A stretch of DNA of 47,532 nucleotides from Streptomyces sp. ISL-36 (GCF_018614205.1 NZ_JAGGOS010000055.1:1-47532); one strand, 5' to 3'. Positions 31,019 to 40,996 are shown, numbered from the stretch's first letter. Numbers and translations: made by a program. Notes: a model not told the origin generated them from the sequence alone.

Positions 31019-31609
31019 TCATCGGCCCGCGCGCACCATGTCGACGAACAGGGCGTGCAGTCGGTGATCGCCGGTGAGCTCGGGGTGGAACGACGTCGCG
31101 AGCGCCCGGCCCTGCCGTACGGCGACGATGTGCCCCTCGTGCTCGGCGAGGATCTCCACCTCCGCGCCGACGGACTCGACCCACGGGGCGCGGATGAAGA
31201 CGCCCTCGACGGGTCCGTCCTCGACGCCGGTGACGGTGACGCCGGCCTCGAAGGACTCGTTCTGGCGGCCGAAGGCGTTGCGGCGCACGATCATGTCGAT
31301 GCCGCCGAAGGTCTCCTGGCCCGAACGCGGGTCGAGGATCTTGTCGGCGAGCATGATCAGACCGGCGCAGGTGCCGTAGACCGGCATGCCGGCGGCGATG
31401 CGCTCGCGCAACGGCCCCATGAGGCCGAAGAGCTCGGCCAGCTTGGAGATGGTGGTGGACTCGCCGCCGGGTATGACGAGGCCGTCGACCTCGGCGAGCT
31501 CCTCGGGGCGCCGGACCGGCCTGGCCACGGCGTCAGCCGCGGCCAGGGCGATCAGGTGCTCCCGTACGTCGCCCTGGAGAGCCAGGACACCGATCACAGG
31601 AGTGTTCAT
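31019..31609 (-). CDS. pdxT: PLP synthase glutaminase subunit
   Basis: PdxT hydrolyses glutamine and passes ammonia to PdxS for pyridoxal 5'-phosphate synthesis. The 196-aa protein has the class I amidotransferase triad: Cys81 in YGTCAGLI, and His175 and Glu177 in TSFHPELT. It also has [12 protein letters not shown]. The ATG at 31609 is 6 nt past the pdxS stop. The pair forms one unit. Confidence 0.97.
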   Translation of the reverse strand: MNTPVIGVLALQGDVREHLIALAAADAVARPVRRPEELAEVDGLVIPGGESTTISKLAELFGLMGPLRERIAAGMPVYGTCAGLIMLADKILDPRSGQETFGGIDMIVRRNAFGRQNESFEAGVTVTGVEDGPVEGVFIRAPWVESVGAEVEILAEHEGHIVAVRQGRALATSFHPELTGDHRLHALFVDMVRAGR

Positions 31610-31615
31610 GGGGGA

Positions 31616-32539
31616 TTACCAGCCGCGGTTGGCGTAGCGCTCGGACTCGGGGAGGGTGTCGCAGTTGATGCCGACCATGGCCTCGCCCAGGTTGCGGGAG
31701 GCGTCCGCGATGATCTTCGGGTCGTCGTAGAAGGTGGTGGCCTTCACGATGGCGGCGGCGCGCTTGGCCGGGTCGCCGGACTTGAAGATGCCGGAGCCGA
31801 CGAAGACGCCCTCGGCGCCGAGCTGGCGCATCAGCGCGGCGTCGGCAGGGGTGGCGACACCACCGGCGGAGAACAGCACGACCGGCAGCTTGCCGAGCTC
31901 GGCGACCTCCTTGACGAGCTCGTACGGGGCGCGCAGCTCCTTGGCGGCGGCGAACAGCTCGTTGTTGTCGAAGCCGCGCAGCTTGGCGATCTCGTTCTTG
32001 ATCTGGCGCAGGTGGCGGACGGCCTCGACGACGTTGCCGGTGCCGGCCTCGCCCTTGGAGCGGATCATGGCCGCGCCCTCGGCGATGCGGCGCAGGGCCT
32101 CGCCCAGGTTGGTGGCGCCACAGACGAAGGGGGTGGTGAACGCCCACTTGTCGGAGTGGTTGACCTCGTCGGCCGGGGTGAGGACCTCGGACTCGTCGAT
32201 GTAGTCGACACCGAGGGACTGCAGGACCTGGGCCTCGACGAAGTGACCGATGCGGGACTTGGCCATGACCGGGATGGACACCGCCCCGATGATCTCCTCG
32301 ATCATGTTCGGGTCGGACATACGGGCCACGCCGCCGTCCTTGCGGATGTCGGCCGGGACCCGCTCCAGGGCCATGACGGCGACGGCGCCGGCGTCCTCGG
32401 CGATCTTCGCCTGCTCGGCGTTGACCACGTCCATGATCACGCCGCCCTTGAGCTGCTCGGCCATGCCGCGCTTGACGCGCGAGGTGCCAATCGCCGACGA
32501 CTCTGCGGACTGGTTGCTGTTGGGAAGCGTGGTGGACAC
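31616..32539 (-). CDS. pdxS: PLP synthase subunit PdxS
   Basis: PdxS builds pyridoxal 5'-phosphate from ribose 5-phosphate, glyceraldehyde 3-phosphate and ammonia. The 307-aa protein has [17 protein letters not shown], the Lys of [15 protein letters not shown], and the second Lys of [12 protein letters not shown]. The start is GTG at 32539 ([10 protein letters not shown]) with GAGG upstream. The leader has a small GGTGT/ACACC hairpin (32561-32574). The gene is followed at once by pdxT. Confidence 0.97.
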   Translation of the reverse strand: MSTTLPNSNQSAESSAIGTSRVKRGMAEQLKGGVIMDVVNAEQAKIAEDAGAVAVMALERVPADIRKDGGVARMSDPNMIEEIIGAVSIPVMAKSRIGHFVEAQVLQSLGVDYIDESEVLTPADEVNHSDKWAFTTPFVCGATNLGEALRRIAEGAAMIRSKGEAGTGNVVEAVRHLRQIKNEIAKLRGFDNNELFAAAKELRAPYELVKEVAELGKLPVVLFSAGGVATPADAALMRQLGAEGVFVGSGIFKSGDPAKRAAAIVKATTFYDDPKIIADASRNLGEAMVGINCDTLPESERYANRGW

Positions 32540-32652
32540 GGGGACCTCACTCGTGAAAGCGGTGTTCAGACACCAGTGAGGAAACAGGCCGACGGGGGTC
32601 CACAGCAAGGGCCAATGTGCAGCCGGTGGATCGTTTTCGCAGGTGGCGGGGA

Positions 32653-33195
32653 TCAGGTCGGGCGATCGGCAAGGGCGACGGGCGGCTCGTCGTCCATTTC
32701 GAAGGCCAGCGGGAAGGGGGCGTGGCCGGCCAGCCGGAACCAGCGCACGGTGCGGTGGCGGCGCAGCGCCCGCGCGGCGCGTACGGAGTCATTGTGGAAG
32801 CGACGGGCCATGGGGACCCTGCGGACGGCCGCCGCGAGCTCGCCCGCTGCCTCCTCGCCGCCGGGGGCCTGCTGCACGGCCTCGACCTGCTCGGGCTCGC
32901 CGAACACGGCACGCAGGGCCTGGCTCAGCTCGCTCTCGATGACCTCCCGGTGTTCCTCCTCGGCCTGCCGGGCGGCGTGGGCCGCCTGGTAGAGCACGAT
33001 CGAGGCCGCCGGGTCGAGCACCCCTGAGGTGGCCAGCTCCTGGGCGACCGAGGCCCGGCGCAGCAACTGGGCGTCGAGGGCCGCGCGGGCGGCGTCGATC
33101 CGCGCGTGCAGGCGGTCGAGACGGCCGGCGGTCCAGCTGAGGTACAGGCCGATCGCGATCAGCGCGACGACGGTCCAGATCAGGGTTTGGGTCAC
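32653..33195 (-). CDS. Single-helix membrane protein, LemA-like N-terminal half
   Basis: The 180-aa protein starts with one hydrophobic helix ([18 protein letters not shown]). A helical region follows ([32 protein letters not shown]) that resembles the LemA family helix bundle. The C-terminal part ([20 protein letters not shown]) is basic and ends with an acidic MDDEPP. The GTG at 33195 places the helix at the very start. It lies between pdxS and pimA, all on the same strand, with about 100-bp gaps on both sides. Function is unknown, and the LemA link rests on pattern only. Confidence 0.75.
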   Translation of the reverse strand: MTQTLIWTVVALIAIGLYLSWTAGRLDRLHARIDAARAALDAQLLRRASVAQELATSGVLDPAASIVLYQAAHAARQAEEEHREVIESELSQALRAVFGEPEQVEAVQQAPGGEEAAGELAAAVRRVPMARRFHNDSVRAARALRRHRTVRWFRLAGHAPFPLAFEMDDEPPVALADRPT

Positions 33196-33297
33196 GGGCG
33201 CACAGGCTACCGGGGCGCGGTCGTGCGCCTTCGCTCCGCCGGGGGCTCCCTCCTGGGCAGGGCCCTGGAGGGAGGGAACGGGTGGCACGCCACGGAG

Positions 33298-34458
33298 CTA
33301 GTCCCGGGCGAGCCCGAACCTCGCCCGCAGGCCCGTCCGTTCGTCCGTCGCCACCGACGCCGCGCCGTCCGTCACCGTCTCGTACACCGCCAGGATGTCC
33401 GCCCCCACGGTCGCCCAGTCGAAGCGGCGCACGTGGGCGCTGCCGCGTGCCCGCAGCTCCTTGCGGCGCCCCTCGTCCCCGAGGAGCCGGATCGCCGCCT
33501 CGGCCAGGGCGTCGGCGTCCTCGTTGGCGAAGAGCTCGCCCGCGCCGCCCTGGTCCAGGACCTGCGCGAACGCGTCCAGATCCGAGGCGAGGACGGGTGC
33601 CCCCGCGGACATGGCCTCGACCAGGATGATGCCGAAGCTCTCGCCGCCCGTGTTGGGCGCGACGTACACGTCGACGCTGCGCAGCAGTCGCGCCTTGTCC
33701 TCGTCGCTGACCATTCCGAGGAACTCGACCCGCGCCCGCATCTCGCGCGGCAGCGAGGCCACCGCCTCCTCCTCGTCGCCGCGTCCGGCGACGACCAGCC
33801 GTGTCTCCGGCCGCTCGGCGAGGATCTTCGGCAGGGCCTTCATCAGCACGGGAAGGCCCTTCCTGGGCTCGTCGATCCGCCCGATGAAGCCGAGCGTCTG
33901 CCCCTGCCACTCCTTCTTCGGCTCGGCGCGCGCGAAGAAGTCCACGTCGACGCCGTTGGGGATGACGACCGCGTCGCCGCCCAGGTGCTCGACGAGCGTC
34001 CGGCGGGCGTACTCGCTCACCGCGATCCGCGCGCTGATCTTCTCCAGCGCGGGCTGCAGGATCGGGTACGCGGCGATCATGGCCCGGGAGCGCGGATTGG
34101 ACGTGTGGAAGGTGGCGACGATGGGGCCCTGCGCCGCCCAGCAACTGAGGAGCCCCAGCGACGGCGAGGCCGGTTCGTGGATGTGGATGACGTCGAACGT
34201 GCCGTCGTGCAGCCAGCGCCGTACGCGCGCCGCCGAGAGGAAGCCGAAGTTCAGCCGTGCCACGGAGCCGTTGTACGGCACCGGTACGGCGCGTCCCGCC
34301 GACACGACGTACGGCGGCAGCGGGGTCTCGTCGTCGGCCGGGGCGAGGACGGACACCTCGTGTCCGAGCCGGATCAGATGCTCGGCGAGGTCGCGGATGT
34401 GGAACTGGACGCCGCCCGGTACGTCCCATGAGTACGGGCAGACGATGCCGATTCTCAA
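33298..34458 (-). CDS. pimA: Phosphatidyl-myo-inositol mannosyltransferase (GT4)
   Basis: PimA moves mannose from GDP-mannose to phosphatidylinositol, the first step of PIM synthesis, on the inner face of the membrane. The 386-aa protein has the GT-B N-terminal PYSWDVPGGVQFHIRDLAEH, the hinge GFIGRIDEPRKGL, and the donor site EX7E in GESFGIILVEAMSAGAPV. The start is TTG at 34458 (LRIGIVCPYS), overlapping the acyltransferase stop as TTGA, with GGAGG upstream. The three-gene cluster with an acyltransferase and a phosphatidyltransferase supports the assignment. Confidence 0.93.
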   Translation of the reverse strand: MRIGIVCPYSWDVPGGVQFHIRDLAEHLIRLGHEVSVLAPADDETPLPPYVVSAGRAVPVPYNGSVARLNFGFLSAARVRRWLHDGTFDVIHIHEPASPSLGLLSCWAAQGPIVATFHTSNPRSRAMIAAYPILQPALEKISARIAVSEYARRTLVEHLGGDAVVIPNGVDVDFFARAEPKKEWQGQTLGFIGRIDEPRKGLPVLMKALPKILAERPETRLVVAGRGDEEEAVASLPREMRARVEFLGMVSDEDKARLLRSVDVYVAPNTGGESFGIILVEAMSAGAPVLASDLDAFAQVLDQGGAGELFANEDADALAEAAIRLLGDEGRRKELRARGSAHVRRFDWATVGADILAVYETVTDGAASVATDERTGLRARFGLARD

Positions 34459-35360
34459 GGCTGTCGCTCCTCCAGGTCCGCGAGCCACAGTCGTTGCAGC
34501 ATGTGCCAGTCCTCCGGGTGGTCCGCGATGCCGGTGGCGAAGGCGTCGGCCAGCGCCTGTGTCATGACGGACGTCTTCTCGGCCCGGGTACCTGACTCGG
34601 GTACGTCGACGGGGGCGTGGACGCGACCCTTCATCACGGGGGTGTCGTCGTACCAGAGCGTGACGGGCAGCAGCAGCGCGCCCGTCTGCTGGGCGAGCAT
34701 CGCCGGTCCCGCGGGCATGCGTGCCGTCTCGCCGAAGAACGTGACCTCGGTGCCGGAGGCCGACAGGTCACGGTCCGCGACGAGGCAGATCAGTCCGCCG
34801 GCCCGCAGGCGTCGCGCCAGCGTGCCGAAGGCGGCGCCGCCGGTGTGCGGCAGGACCTCCATGCCGAGGGATTCGCGGTAGGCGACGAAGCGGTCGTAGA
34901 GGGTCTCCGGCTTGAGCCGCTCGGCGACCGTGGTGAAGGGCACGCCCAGCGAACGGGTCACCCACACGCCGGCGAGGTCCCAGTTGGCCAGGTGCGGCAG
35001 GGCGAGTATGACCCCGCGCCCCGAGGCGAGGCCATCCTTCAGGTGGTGGACGTCCTTGATGTCGAAGCCGGCCTCGACCCGTTCCAGGCTCCAGGTCGGG
35101 AGCCGGAAGGACTCCATCCAGTAGCGCATGTAGGAGCGCATGCCGGCCTTCGACAGCTCGGCGAGCCGCTCGGGGCCGGCGTCGGGCACCACGCGCGCGA
35201 GATTGGACTCCAGGCGCAGCACGCTCTTGCCGCGCCGCTTCCAGGCGATGTCGGCGATTCGCCGGCCGAGGCCGACCGCGACCGGCTCCGGGAGTTTCTT
35301 GACCGTGGCCCAGCCGAGCCCGTACAGCCCGTCGGTCAGCTTGTCCTTGACCCCACTCAT
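34455..35360 (-). CDS. Phosphatidylinositol mannoside acyltransferase
   Basis: This lipid A biosynthesis-type acyltransferase (PatA-like) likely adds a fatty acid to a mannose of PIM. The 301-aa protein has the HX4D motif in LPHLANWDLAGVW, and conserved FGETARMPAGPAMLA and LLLPVTLWY stretches. The ATG at 35360 overlaps the upstream stop (ATGA), and the stop overlaps pimA. It sits in the middle of the phosphatidylinositol cluster. Confidence 0.93.
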   Translation of the reverse strand: MSGVKDKLTDGLYGLGWATVKKLPEPVAVGLGRRIADIAWKRRGKSVLRLESNLARVVPDAGPERLAELSKAGMRSYMRYWMESFRLPTWSLERVEAGFDIKDVHHLKDGLASGRGVILALPHLANWDLAGVWVTRSLGVPFTTVAERLKPETLYDRFVAYRESLGMEVLPHTGGAAFGTLARRLRAGGLICLVADRDLSASGTEVTFFGETARMPAGPAMLAQQTGALLLPVTLWYDDTPVMKGRVHAPVDVPESGTRAEKTSVMTQALADAFATGIADHPEDWHMLQRLWLADLEERQP

Positions 35361-36034
35361 GACGTCGCCTCGTTCCCCCGTGCGGTGCTCCCGCCGGGAG
35401 CCGCCGCGTCGGCCTCCGCCGACTCCCGTCGTACCGTCACCACGCGCTGCCCGAGCGTCACCGCGGAGCCCACGGCCACGATCCACAGCGCGATCGGCAG
35501 CAGGACGTCGATGCCCGGCACGCCGAAGGCGTGGAGTCCGGCGAGGCCCGCGGCGACCAGCGAGATCACCAGCCGCTCGGCCCGTTCCACCAGGCCGTTG
35601 ACCGCGACCGGCAGGCCGATCGATTCGCCCCGCGCCTTGGTGTACGAGACGACCTGGCCGCTGGCCAGGCAGAAGATGGCGACGGCGCACAGCACGTTGT
35701 CATTGCCGGTACCCGCGTACCAGAGCGCGAAGCCACCGAAGATGGCGCCGTCGGCGACCCGGTCGAGGGTCGAGTCGAGGAACGCGCCCCAGCGGCTGGA
35801 GACCCCCGCCTGCCGGGCCATGTTGCCGTCGACGAGGTCCGAGAAGACGAAGAGCGTGATGACGATCGTGCCCCAGAAGAACTCTCCCCTGGGGAAGAAG
35901 ACCAGGGCACCCGCCATCACTCCGGCCGTGCCGATGAGCGTCACCGCGTCGGGGCTGACACCCCGGCGGAGCAGAAACGCGGCGAACGGTGTGAGGACAC
36001 GCGTAAAAAATGCACGCGCGTACTTGTTCAGCAT
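35357..36034 (-). CDS. pgsA: Phosphatidylinositol phosphate synthase (CDP-alcohol phosphatidyltransferase)
   Basis: The enzyme joins CDP-diacylglycerol with inositol 1-phosphate, giving the precursor of phosphatidylinositol. The 225-aa protein has about six helices and the complete family motif: Asp66, Asp69-Gly70, Ala73-Arg74, Gly83, Asp87 and Asp91 (spaced in DLVDGNMAR and GAFLDSTLD). Its place before the PIM acyltransferase and pimA favours inositol phosphate over glycerol phosphate as acceptor. The ATG at 36034 is clear. A TACGAT at 36093-36088 on the minus strand may be its -10. Confidence 0.9.
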   Translation of the reverse strand: MLNKYARAFFTRVLTPFAAFLLRRGVSPDAVTLIGTAGVMAGALVFFPRGEFFWGTIVITLFVFSDLVDGNMARQAGVSSRWGAFLDSTLDRVADGAIFGGFALWYAGTGNDNVLCAVAIFCLASGQVVSYTKARGESIGLPVAVNGLVERAERLVISLVAAGLAGLHAFGVPGIDVLLPIALWIVAVGSAVTLGQRVVTVRRESAEADAAAPGGSTARGNEATS

Positions 36035-36298
36035 GGCCTTCCCGAGGTTCGGTGGGCCGCGCGGCCCCTACGACCACCGGCTGGCCCATCGTAGCCAGGA
36101 CCACCCCGCCGTACGGTGGGGCACCCGCCCCGCCGCGTCGCGTACGACGTATGGACGCACCCTGACGACGGTGCAAAGCTCGAAGAACGACCGCGGGCAC
36201 CGCCGGAGCCGCACGCGAGCACCGCCGCGTCCACTCCCCCGCGCCCGCGCCCCGCCGCACCGTGCAGGTCATCGGTGCAAGCGATCGGGAGGAACACC
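36035..36298. other. Divergent intergenic region, pgsA and EF-G-like gene
   Basis: This 264-bp region holds the promoters of two divergent units. A minus-strand TACGAT (36093-36088) is a likely -10 for pgsA, but no good -35 stands at 17-18 bp. The frame of the EF-G-like gene is open through here, but its strong ribosome binding site at 36287-36293 argues that the region is not translated. Confidence 0.4.
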
Positions 36299-38506
36299 AT
36301 GGGCGACAAGGCGAACGCACACTCCGGGGCCGCCGGCAGGGCTCCAACGGCCGACCGGCCCTCGGCGGTACGGAACGTGGTGCTGGTCGGCCACAGCGGA
36401 TCGGGAAAGACGACGCTCGTCGAGGCGCTCGCGCTGACCGCGGGGGCGGTCAACCGGGCCGGCCGCGTCGAGGACGGCGGGACGGTCTCCGACTACGACG
36501 AGATCGAGCACCGTCAGCAGCGTTCCGTGCAGCTCTCGCTCGTCCCCCTCGCATGGGACGGGTGCAAGATCAATCTCCTCGACACACCGGGGTACGCCGA
36601 CTTCGTCGGGGAGCTGAGGGCCGGTCTGCGCGCCGCGGACGCGGCCCTCTTCGTCGTCTCGGCCGCGCAGGAGGCCGATGCCGTCGCCGCGTCGACGCGC
36701 ATGGTGTGGGACGAGTGCGCGGCCGTCGGCATGCCCCGCGCCATCGTCGTCACCCACCTGGACACGGCCCGCACCGACTTCACCGAACTCACCCGTGTCT
36801 GCGGCGAGATCTTCGGCGGCGACGCCCCCGACGCCGTCCTTCCGCTCTATCTGCCCGTCCACGGCGCCGAGGCACCCGACGGACACGCGCCGGTCACCGG
36901 TCTGGTCGGGCTGCTCTCGGAGCGGATCTTCGACTACTCCACGGGCGTACGGCAGGAGAATCCGCCGGACGACGGGCAGCGGGACCTCATCGCGGAGGCC
37001 CGCGCCCGACTCATCGAGGGGATCATCGCCGAGAGCGAGGACGAGTCCCTGATGGACCGTTATCTCGGCGGCGAGCAGATCGACATCAAGTCCCTGATCG
37101 ACGACCTGGAGAAGGCCGTCGCCCGCGGCACCTTCCATCCGGTGCTCGCCGCTGCCCCGGCCGCCGACGGCGGCAAGCAGGGCCTGGGCACCGTCGAGCT
37201 CCTGGAGCTCATCACCGGTGGCTTCCCGACCCCGCTGGAGCGCGAGGCCCCGGCCGTCACGACGCCCGACGGCGCGCCGCGGCCGCCGATCACCTGCGAT
37301 CCGGAGGGCCCGCTGGTCGCCGAGGTGGTCAAGACCGCCTCCGACCCCTACGTCGGCCGGGTCTCGCTGGTCCGCGTCTTCTCCGGCACCCTGCGCCCCG
37401 ACGAGACCGTCCATGTCTCGGGGCACGGGCTGACCGACCGGGGGCACGAGGACCACGACGTCGACGAACGGGTCGGCGCGCTGACCTCGCCCTTCGGCAA
37501 GCAGCAGCGCACGCTCGGCCAGTGCATCGCGGGCGACCTCGCCTGTGTCGCCAAGCTCGGGCGCGCGGAGACCGGCGACACCCTCTCGGCCAAGGACGAT
37601 CCGCTCCTGATGGAGCCGTGGGCGATGCCCGAGCCCCTTCTCCCGCTCGCGATCGAGGCCCACAGCAAGGCCGACGAGGACAGGCTCTCCCAGGGCCTGG
37701 CCCGGCTCGTCGCCGAGGACCCGACCATGCGCCTGGAGCAGAACCAGGACACCCGCCAGGTGGTCCTGTGGTGCCTCGGCGAGGCCCATCGGGACGTGGC
37801 CCTTGAGCGGCTGCGCAACCGGTACGGCGTCCAGGTCGACGCGGTCCCGTACAAGGTGTCGCTGCGTGAGACCTTCGCCGGTCCGTCGGCCGGGCGCGGC
37901 CGGCACGTCAAACAGTCCGGCGGCCACGGCCAGTACGCGATCTGCGAGATCGACGTCGAGCCCCTGCCGCCCGGCAGCGGTATCGAGTTCGTCGACAAGG
38001 TGGTGGGCGGTGCCGTGCCGCGCCAGTTCATCCCCTCCGTCGAGAAGGGCGTACGGGCCCAGGCCGCGCGGGGGGTCGCCGCCGGGTACCCGCTGGTCGA
38101 CGTGCGGGTCACGCTGCGGGACGGCAAGGCCCACTCGGTGGACTCCTCCGACGCCGCCTTCCAGACGGCCGGCGCGCTGGCGCTGCGCGAGGCGGCGGCC
38201 GACGCGAGCATCCAGCTCCTGGAGCCGGTCGCCGATGTCCAGGTCCTCGTCCCCGACGAGTACGTGGGCCCGGTGATGAGCGATCTCTCCGGGCGGCGGG
38301 GCCGGGTCGTCGGCACCGAACAGGCGGGCCCCGGCCGGACGCTGGTCCGCGCCGAGGTTCCGGAGATCGAGATCAGCCGGTACGCGGTCGATCTGCGCTC
38401 CGTCTCGCACGGGACGGGCCGCTTCGACCGGTCGTACGCCCGCCATGAGGCGATGCCGCCGCAGCTGGCGGACAAGATCCGCGAACAGGCGGAGAAGGGG
38501 TCCTAG
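36299..38506 (+). CDS. EF-G-like GTPase (EF-G2 type) with altered G motifs
   Basis: The 735-aa protein has the EF-G domain order: GTPase, beta-barrel, and EF-G domains III to V (VSHGTGRFDRSYARHEAMPP near the end). The P-loop GHSGSGKT is at 31-38. The G3 motif is DTPGYADF (95-102), with Tyr99 where canonical EF-G has the catalytic His. The G4 position reads VTHLD (151-155) instead of NKxD. Actinobacterial EF-G2 proteins of this type have been reported to bind GTP without ribosome-stimulated hydrolysis, so a classical translocation role is doubtful. The ATG at 36299 has GGGAGGA five bases upstream. It stands divergent from pgsA. Confidence 0.9.
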   Translation: MGDKANAHSGAAGRAPTADRPSAVRNVVLVGHSGSGKTTLVEALALTAGAVNRAGRVEDGGTVSDYDEIEHRQQRSVQLSLVPLAWDGCKINLLDTPGYADFVGELRAGLRAADAALFVVSAAQEADAVAASTRMVWDECAAVGMPRAIVVTHLDTARTDFTELTRVCGEIFGGDAPDAVLPLYLPVHGAEAPDGHAPVTGLVGLLSERIFDYSTGVRQENPPDDGQRDLIAEARARLIEGIIAESEDESLMDRYLGGEQIDIKSLIDDLEKAVARGTFHPVLAAAPAADGGKQGLGTVELLELITGGFPTPLEREAPAVTTPDGAPRPPITCDPEGPLVAEVVKTASDPYVGRVSLVRVFSGTLRPDETVHVSGHGLTDRGHEDHDVDERVGALTSPFGKQQRTLGQCIAGDLACVAKLGRAETGDTLSAKDDPLLMEPWAMPEPLLPLAIEAHSKADEDRLSQGLARLVAEDPTMRLEQNQDTRQVVLWCLGEAHRDVALERLRNRYGVQVDAVPYKVSLRETFAGPSAGRGRHVKQSGGHGQYAICEIDVEPLPPGSGIEFVDKVVGGAVPRQFIPSVEKGVRAQAARGVAAGYPLVDVRVTLRDGKAHSVDSSDAAFQTAGALALREAAADASIQLLEPVADVQVLVPDEYVGPVMSDLSGRRGRVVGTEQAGPGRTLVRAEVPEIEISRYAVDLRSVSHGTGRFDRSYARHEAMPPQLADKIREQAEKGS

Positions 38507-38521
38507 TTACCGGTCCGACCG

Positions 38522-38551
38522 GTGACGCATCCGCCGGTACCCGGTTACGCT
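38522..38551 (+). promoter_or_regulatory. Possible promoter of the membrane protein gene
   Basis: GTGACG (38522-38527), an 18-bp spacer and TACGCT (38546-38551) fit a vegetative promoter, with a start near 38558. Two ACCGGT palindromes overlap and precede the -35. There is no terminator after the EF-G-like gene, so read-through is also possible. Confidence 0.4.
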
Positions 38552-38640
38552 GTGGTGCCCAGCTCAGAAGGTGTGCCGGGCGCGGTAGTTGGGAACAGGC
38601 CGCAGAGGGACACGGCGGTGAACCACGCGGGCACGCGGCG

Positions 38641-40299
38641 ATGGGGGCATCAGTGACGATCGGCAGTTTCGGACCCGGGGCGCAGATTCCCCTCCAGGGC
38701 TCGGACGGACAGACGGCGGCGACACATGCCCTCGCCTCCGCCGCGTACCGCGACGGCCCCGTCGAGGCGATCCTGGACGCCAACAACGAATGGCACCAGT
38801 CCAAGGTGACCGAGGGCAAGTGGAAGAAGCTGTTCAGGCCGGACCTCGGCGAGGCCTTCTCCCGGGCCGTCCAGGTGCGGATGCTCGGCGGCGCCCGCAA
38901 GGCGCTCATCCAGTCCTTCGGCACCGAACCCCAGCCCGTGGTCGAGCACTGCCTGGCCGCCACGCGCATCCGCAAGCAGCGTGACATCAAGCTGACCCTG
39001 ATCACCTTCGTCTTCGGCATCGTCTTCCTGCCCGGTCTGCTGCTCTGGCTCGGCGTCATCCAGCTGCGGCGCATGGTCGCCGGCACGGAGAACCGGCGCA
39101 CCAGCGCGCTGGGGACGGGCCTGCTCCTGGGGGCCGGCATCCTCGCCGCGCTCTTCCTGCTCAAGCTGCCGTTCACCGGCCTGCTGTCGATCTACCTCCG
39201 CGCCATGATCGTGGCCCCGGTCGTCGGCTGGTTCCTGGCCAAGCGCGTCTGCGAGTCCACCGCACAGGACCTGCGCGAACGCTGGAGCGCGCTGCTCAGC
39301 GGGGGCGGGATCGGGGCGAAGATCCCCGAGGCCGTGCCCCAGGACCCCGCCGAGAAGTCGGCCGAGGACCTCCGGCAGAACCTGGAGAAGCTCTCCGCCG
39401 AGCAGCAGTCCAACGTCGTCTTCTACGCGGGCCCCAAGGGAATACTGGGCATGGGCACCCGCTGGGGCAGCTGGACGCTGGCCGAGGAGCTGGTCCCGCA
39501 GGAAGGCCGGGAGATCCATGACTTCCGCGCCTGGGACATCGTCCGGAAGATCCACGACAAGCTCACGCTCCTGGAGCGGGGCTCACTGAAGACCGGCTTT
39601 CCCAAGCCGACCGTCAAGCACTGGATCGTCTCGCCGGTCGGTGAGGGCGCCGACGAGGTCGCCCGCCCCGAGGGCGACAACATCGTCCATTACCAGGTCA
39701 AGCCGCACGAGATACAGCGCATCTGCAACGACCAGCAGTTCGGCGCCGGGAACCGCCACTACCTGGGCGTGCAGTTCACGCTCTGGGACGGCCAGCTCGT
39801 CCTGACCATGATGATCACCGTGACCTCGCTGCTGCACACGCTGCGCGTCGAGGTCACGGGGCACGCGCTGGGCCCGGTCCACTCGCTCTTCACCACCAAG
39901 CCCAAGGCGAAGACGAAGGAGGTCTCCAAGACGGTCCGCTTCTGGGAGACCCGGGAGATCAAGCTGCCGCTCGTCGAGACCGACGAGGTGGTCCGCCTCG
40001 CGGTCCGCGCCCCGCTGACCTGGTTCCCGCCGGTCCTGGACTTCCTCGGCGGCAAGCTCGTCCTGCCCGAGCCGTTCGGCCTGCGGCACGCCTGGGCCGC
40101 GCAGCCCTGGCGCCACCGCTTCATGGCCGACGACGCCATCCGTACCGCGACGCCCGTGATGCGCGCGGTCCACGCCGCGACCATCGAGGTCCTCGACGAT
40201 CACGGCGTGGACACGGAACGCTTCACCAACCGCTCGCTGGTCCTGAGCGGCTCCATCCAGGACCCGGGCCCGAAGAAGGCCGACGTCTACGACGCCTGA
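38641..40299 (+). CDS. Conserved membrane protein of unknown function
   Basis: I do not recognise the family. The 552-aa protein has a soluble head (1-115), then two or three hydrophobic segments (about 118-142 LITFVFGIVFLPGLLLWLGV and 155-200, including LLLGAGILAALFLLKLPF). A soluble domain of about 350 residues follows, with mixed alpha/beta character and no visible active-site motif. The ATG at 38641 is used. A GTG at 38653 is equally possible, and neither has a strong ribosome binding site. It ends 14 nt from the convergent HIT gene with no hairpin between. Confidence 0.85.
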   Translation: MGASVTIGSFGPGAQIPLQGSDGQTAATHALASAAYRDGPVEAILDANNEWHQSKVTEGKWKKLFRPDLGEAFSRAVQVRMLGGARKALIQSFGTEPQPVVEHCLAATRIRKQRDIKLTLITFVFGIVFLPGLLLWLGVIQLRRMVAGTENRRTSALGTGLLLGAGILAALFLLKLPFTGLLSIYLRAMIVAPVVGWFLAKRVCESTAQDLRERWSALLSGGGIGAKIPEAVPQDPAEKSAEDLRQNLEKLSAEQQSNVVFYAGPKGILGMGTRWGSWTLAEELVPQEGREIHDFRAWDIVRKIHDKLTLLERGSLKTGFPKPTVKHWIVSPVGEGADEVARPEGDNIVHYQVKPHEIQRICNDQQFGAGNRHYLGVQFTLWDGQLVLTMMITVTSLLHTLRVEVTGHALGPVHSLFTTKPKAKTKEVSKTVRFWETREIKLPLVETDEVVRLAVRAPLTWFPPVLDFLGGKLVLPEPFGLRHAWAAQPWRHRFMADDAIRTATPVMRAVHAATIEVLDDHGVDTERFTNRSLVLSGSIQDPGPKKADVYDA

Positions 40300-40313
40300 C
40301 GCCAGGGGAGGGA

Positions 40314-40874
40314 CTAAGCCAGCTCGGAGGTGGCCGGCCAGGCGGCGGCGAGCATCGTGCGGGTGTCCGCCAGGAGCTGGGGCAGCACCTTCGTGTGACC
40401 GACGACCGGCATGAAGTTGGTGTCGCCGCCCCAGCGGGGCACCACGTGCTGGTGCAGGTGGGCGGCGATACCGGCGCCCGCGACCGAGCCCTGGTTCATG
40501 CCGATGTTGAAGCCGTGCGCGCCGGACGCGGTGCGCAGCGCGATCATCGCCCGCTTGGTGAACTCGCCGAGCTCGGCGGTCTCGGGCTCGTCCAGATCGG
40601 TGTAGTCGGCGACGTGCCGGTAGGGCACCACCATCAGGTGGCCGCCGTTGTACGGGTAGAGGTTCAGGACGGCGTACACCTGCTCGCCCCGCGCGATCAC
40701 GAGCCCGTCCTCGTCCGACTTCGACGGAATCGAGCAGAACGGACAGCCGTCCTCGGCCCCGGGCCCGGTCGGCTTGTTCTCGCCCTGGATGTACGCCATC
40801 CGGTGAGGCGTCCACAGGCGCTGGAACGCGTCCTGCGTCCCCACTCCGATCTGCTGTTCCGGCTCAATCGTCAT
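40314..40874 (-). CDS. HIT-family nucleotide hydrolase/transferase
   Basis: The 186-aa protein has the histidine triad as HLHQHVVP (His139, His141, His143), preceded by NGGHLMVVPYRHV and NIGMNQGSVAGAGIAAH. A CPFC pair (Cys44, Cys47) near the N-terminus may bind zinc. This length and layout resemble Ap4A phosphorylase-like HIT proteins of actinobacteria; the exact substrate is not shown. The start is ATG at 40874 (MTIEPEQQIG). An in-frame ATG four codons earlier is less likely. It follows thrS, but the thrS terminator lies between, so it should have its own promoter in 40875-40996. Confidence 0.92.
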   Translation of the reverse strand: MTIEPEQQIGVGTQDAFQRLWTPHRMAYIQGENKPTGPGAEDGCPFCSIPSKSDEDGLVIARGEQVYAVLNLYPYNGGHLMVVPYRHVADYTDLDEPETAELGEFTKRAMIALRTASGAHGFNIGMNQGSVAGAGIAAHLHQHVVPRWGGDTNFMPVVGHTKVLPQLLADTRTMLAAAWPATSELA

Positions 40875-40996
40875 GATGAGCAGCATATTGCTTCGCCCGT
40901 TCGGAACGTGTCGCCGGGGCGGGATCTCTCGGCGGGCGGCGATGCCGATCCGATGGGCGACGGGCCGCGGGAGCGGCGAGCGCCGGGGCCCGACGC

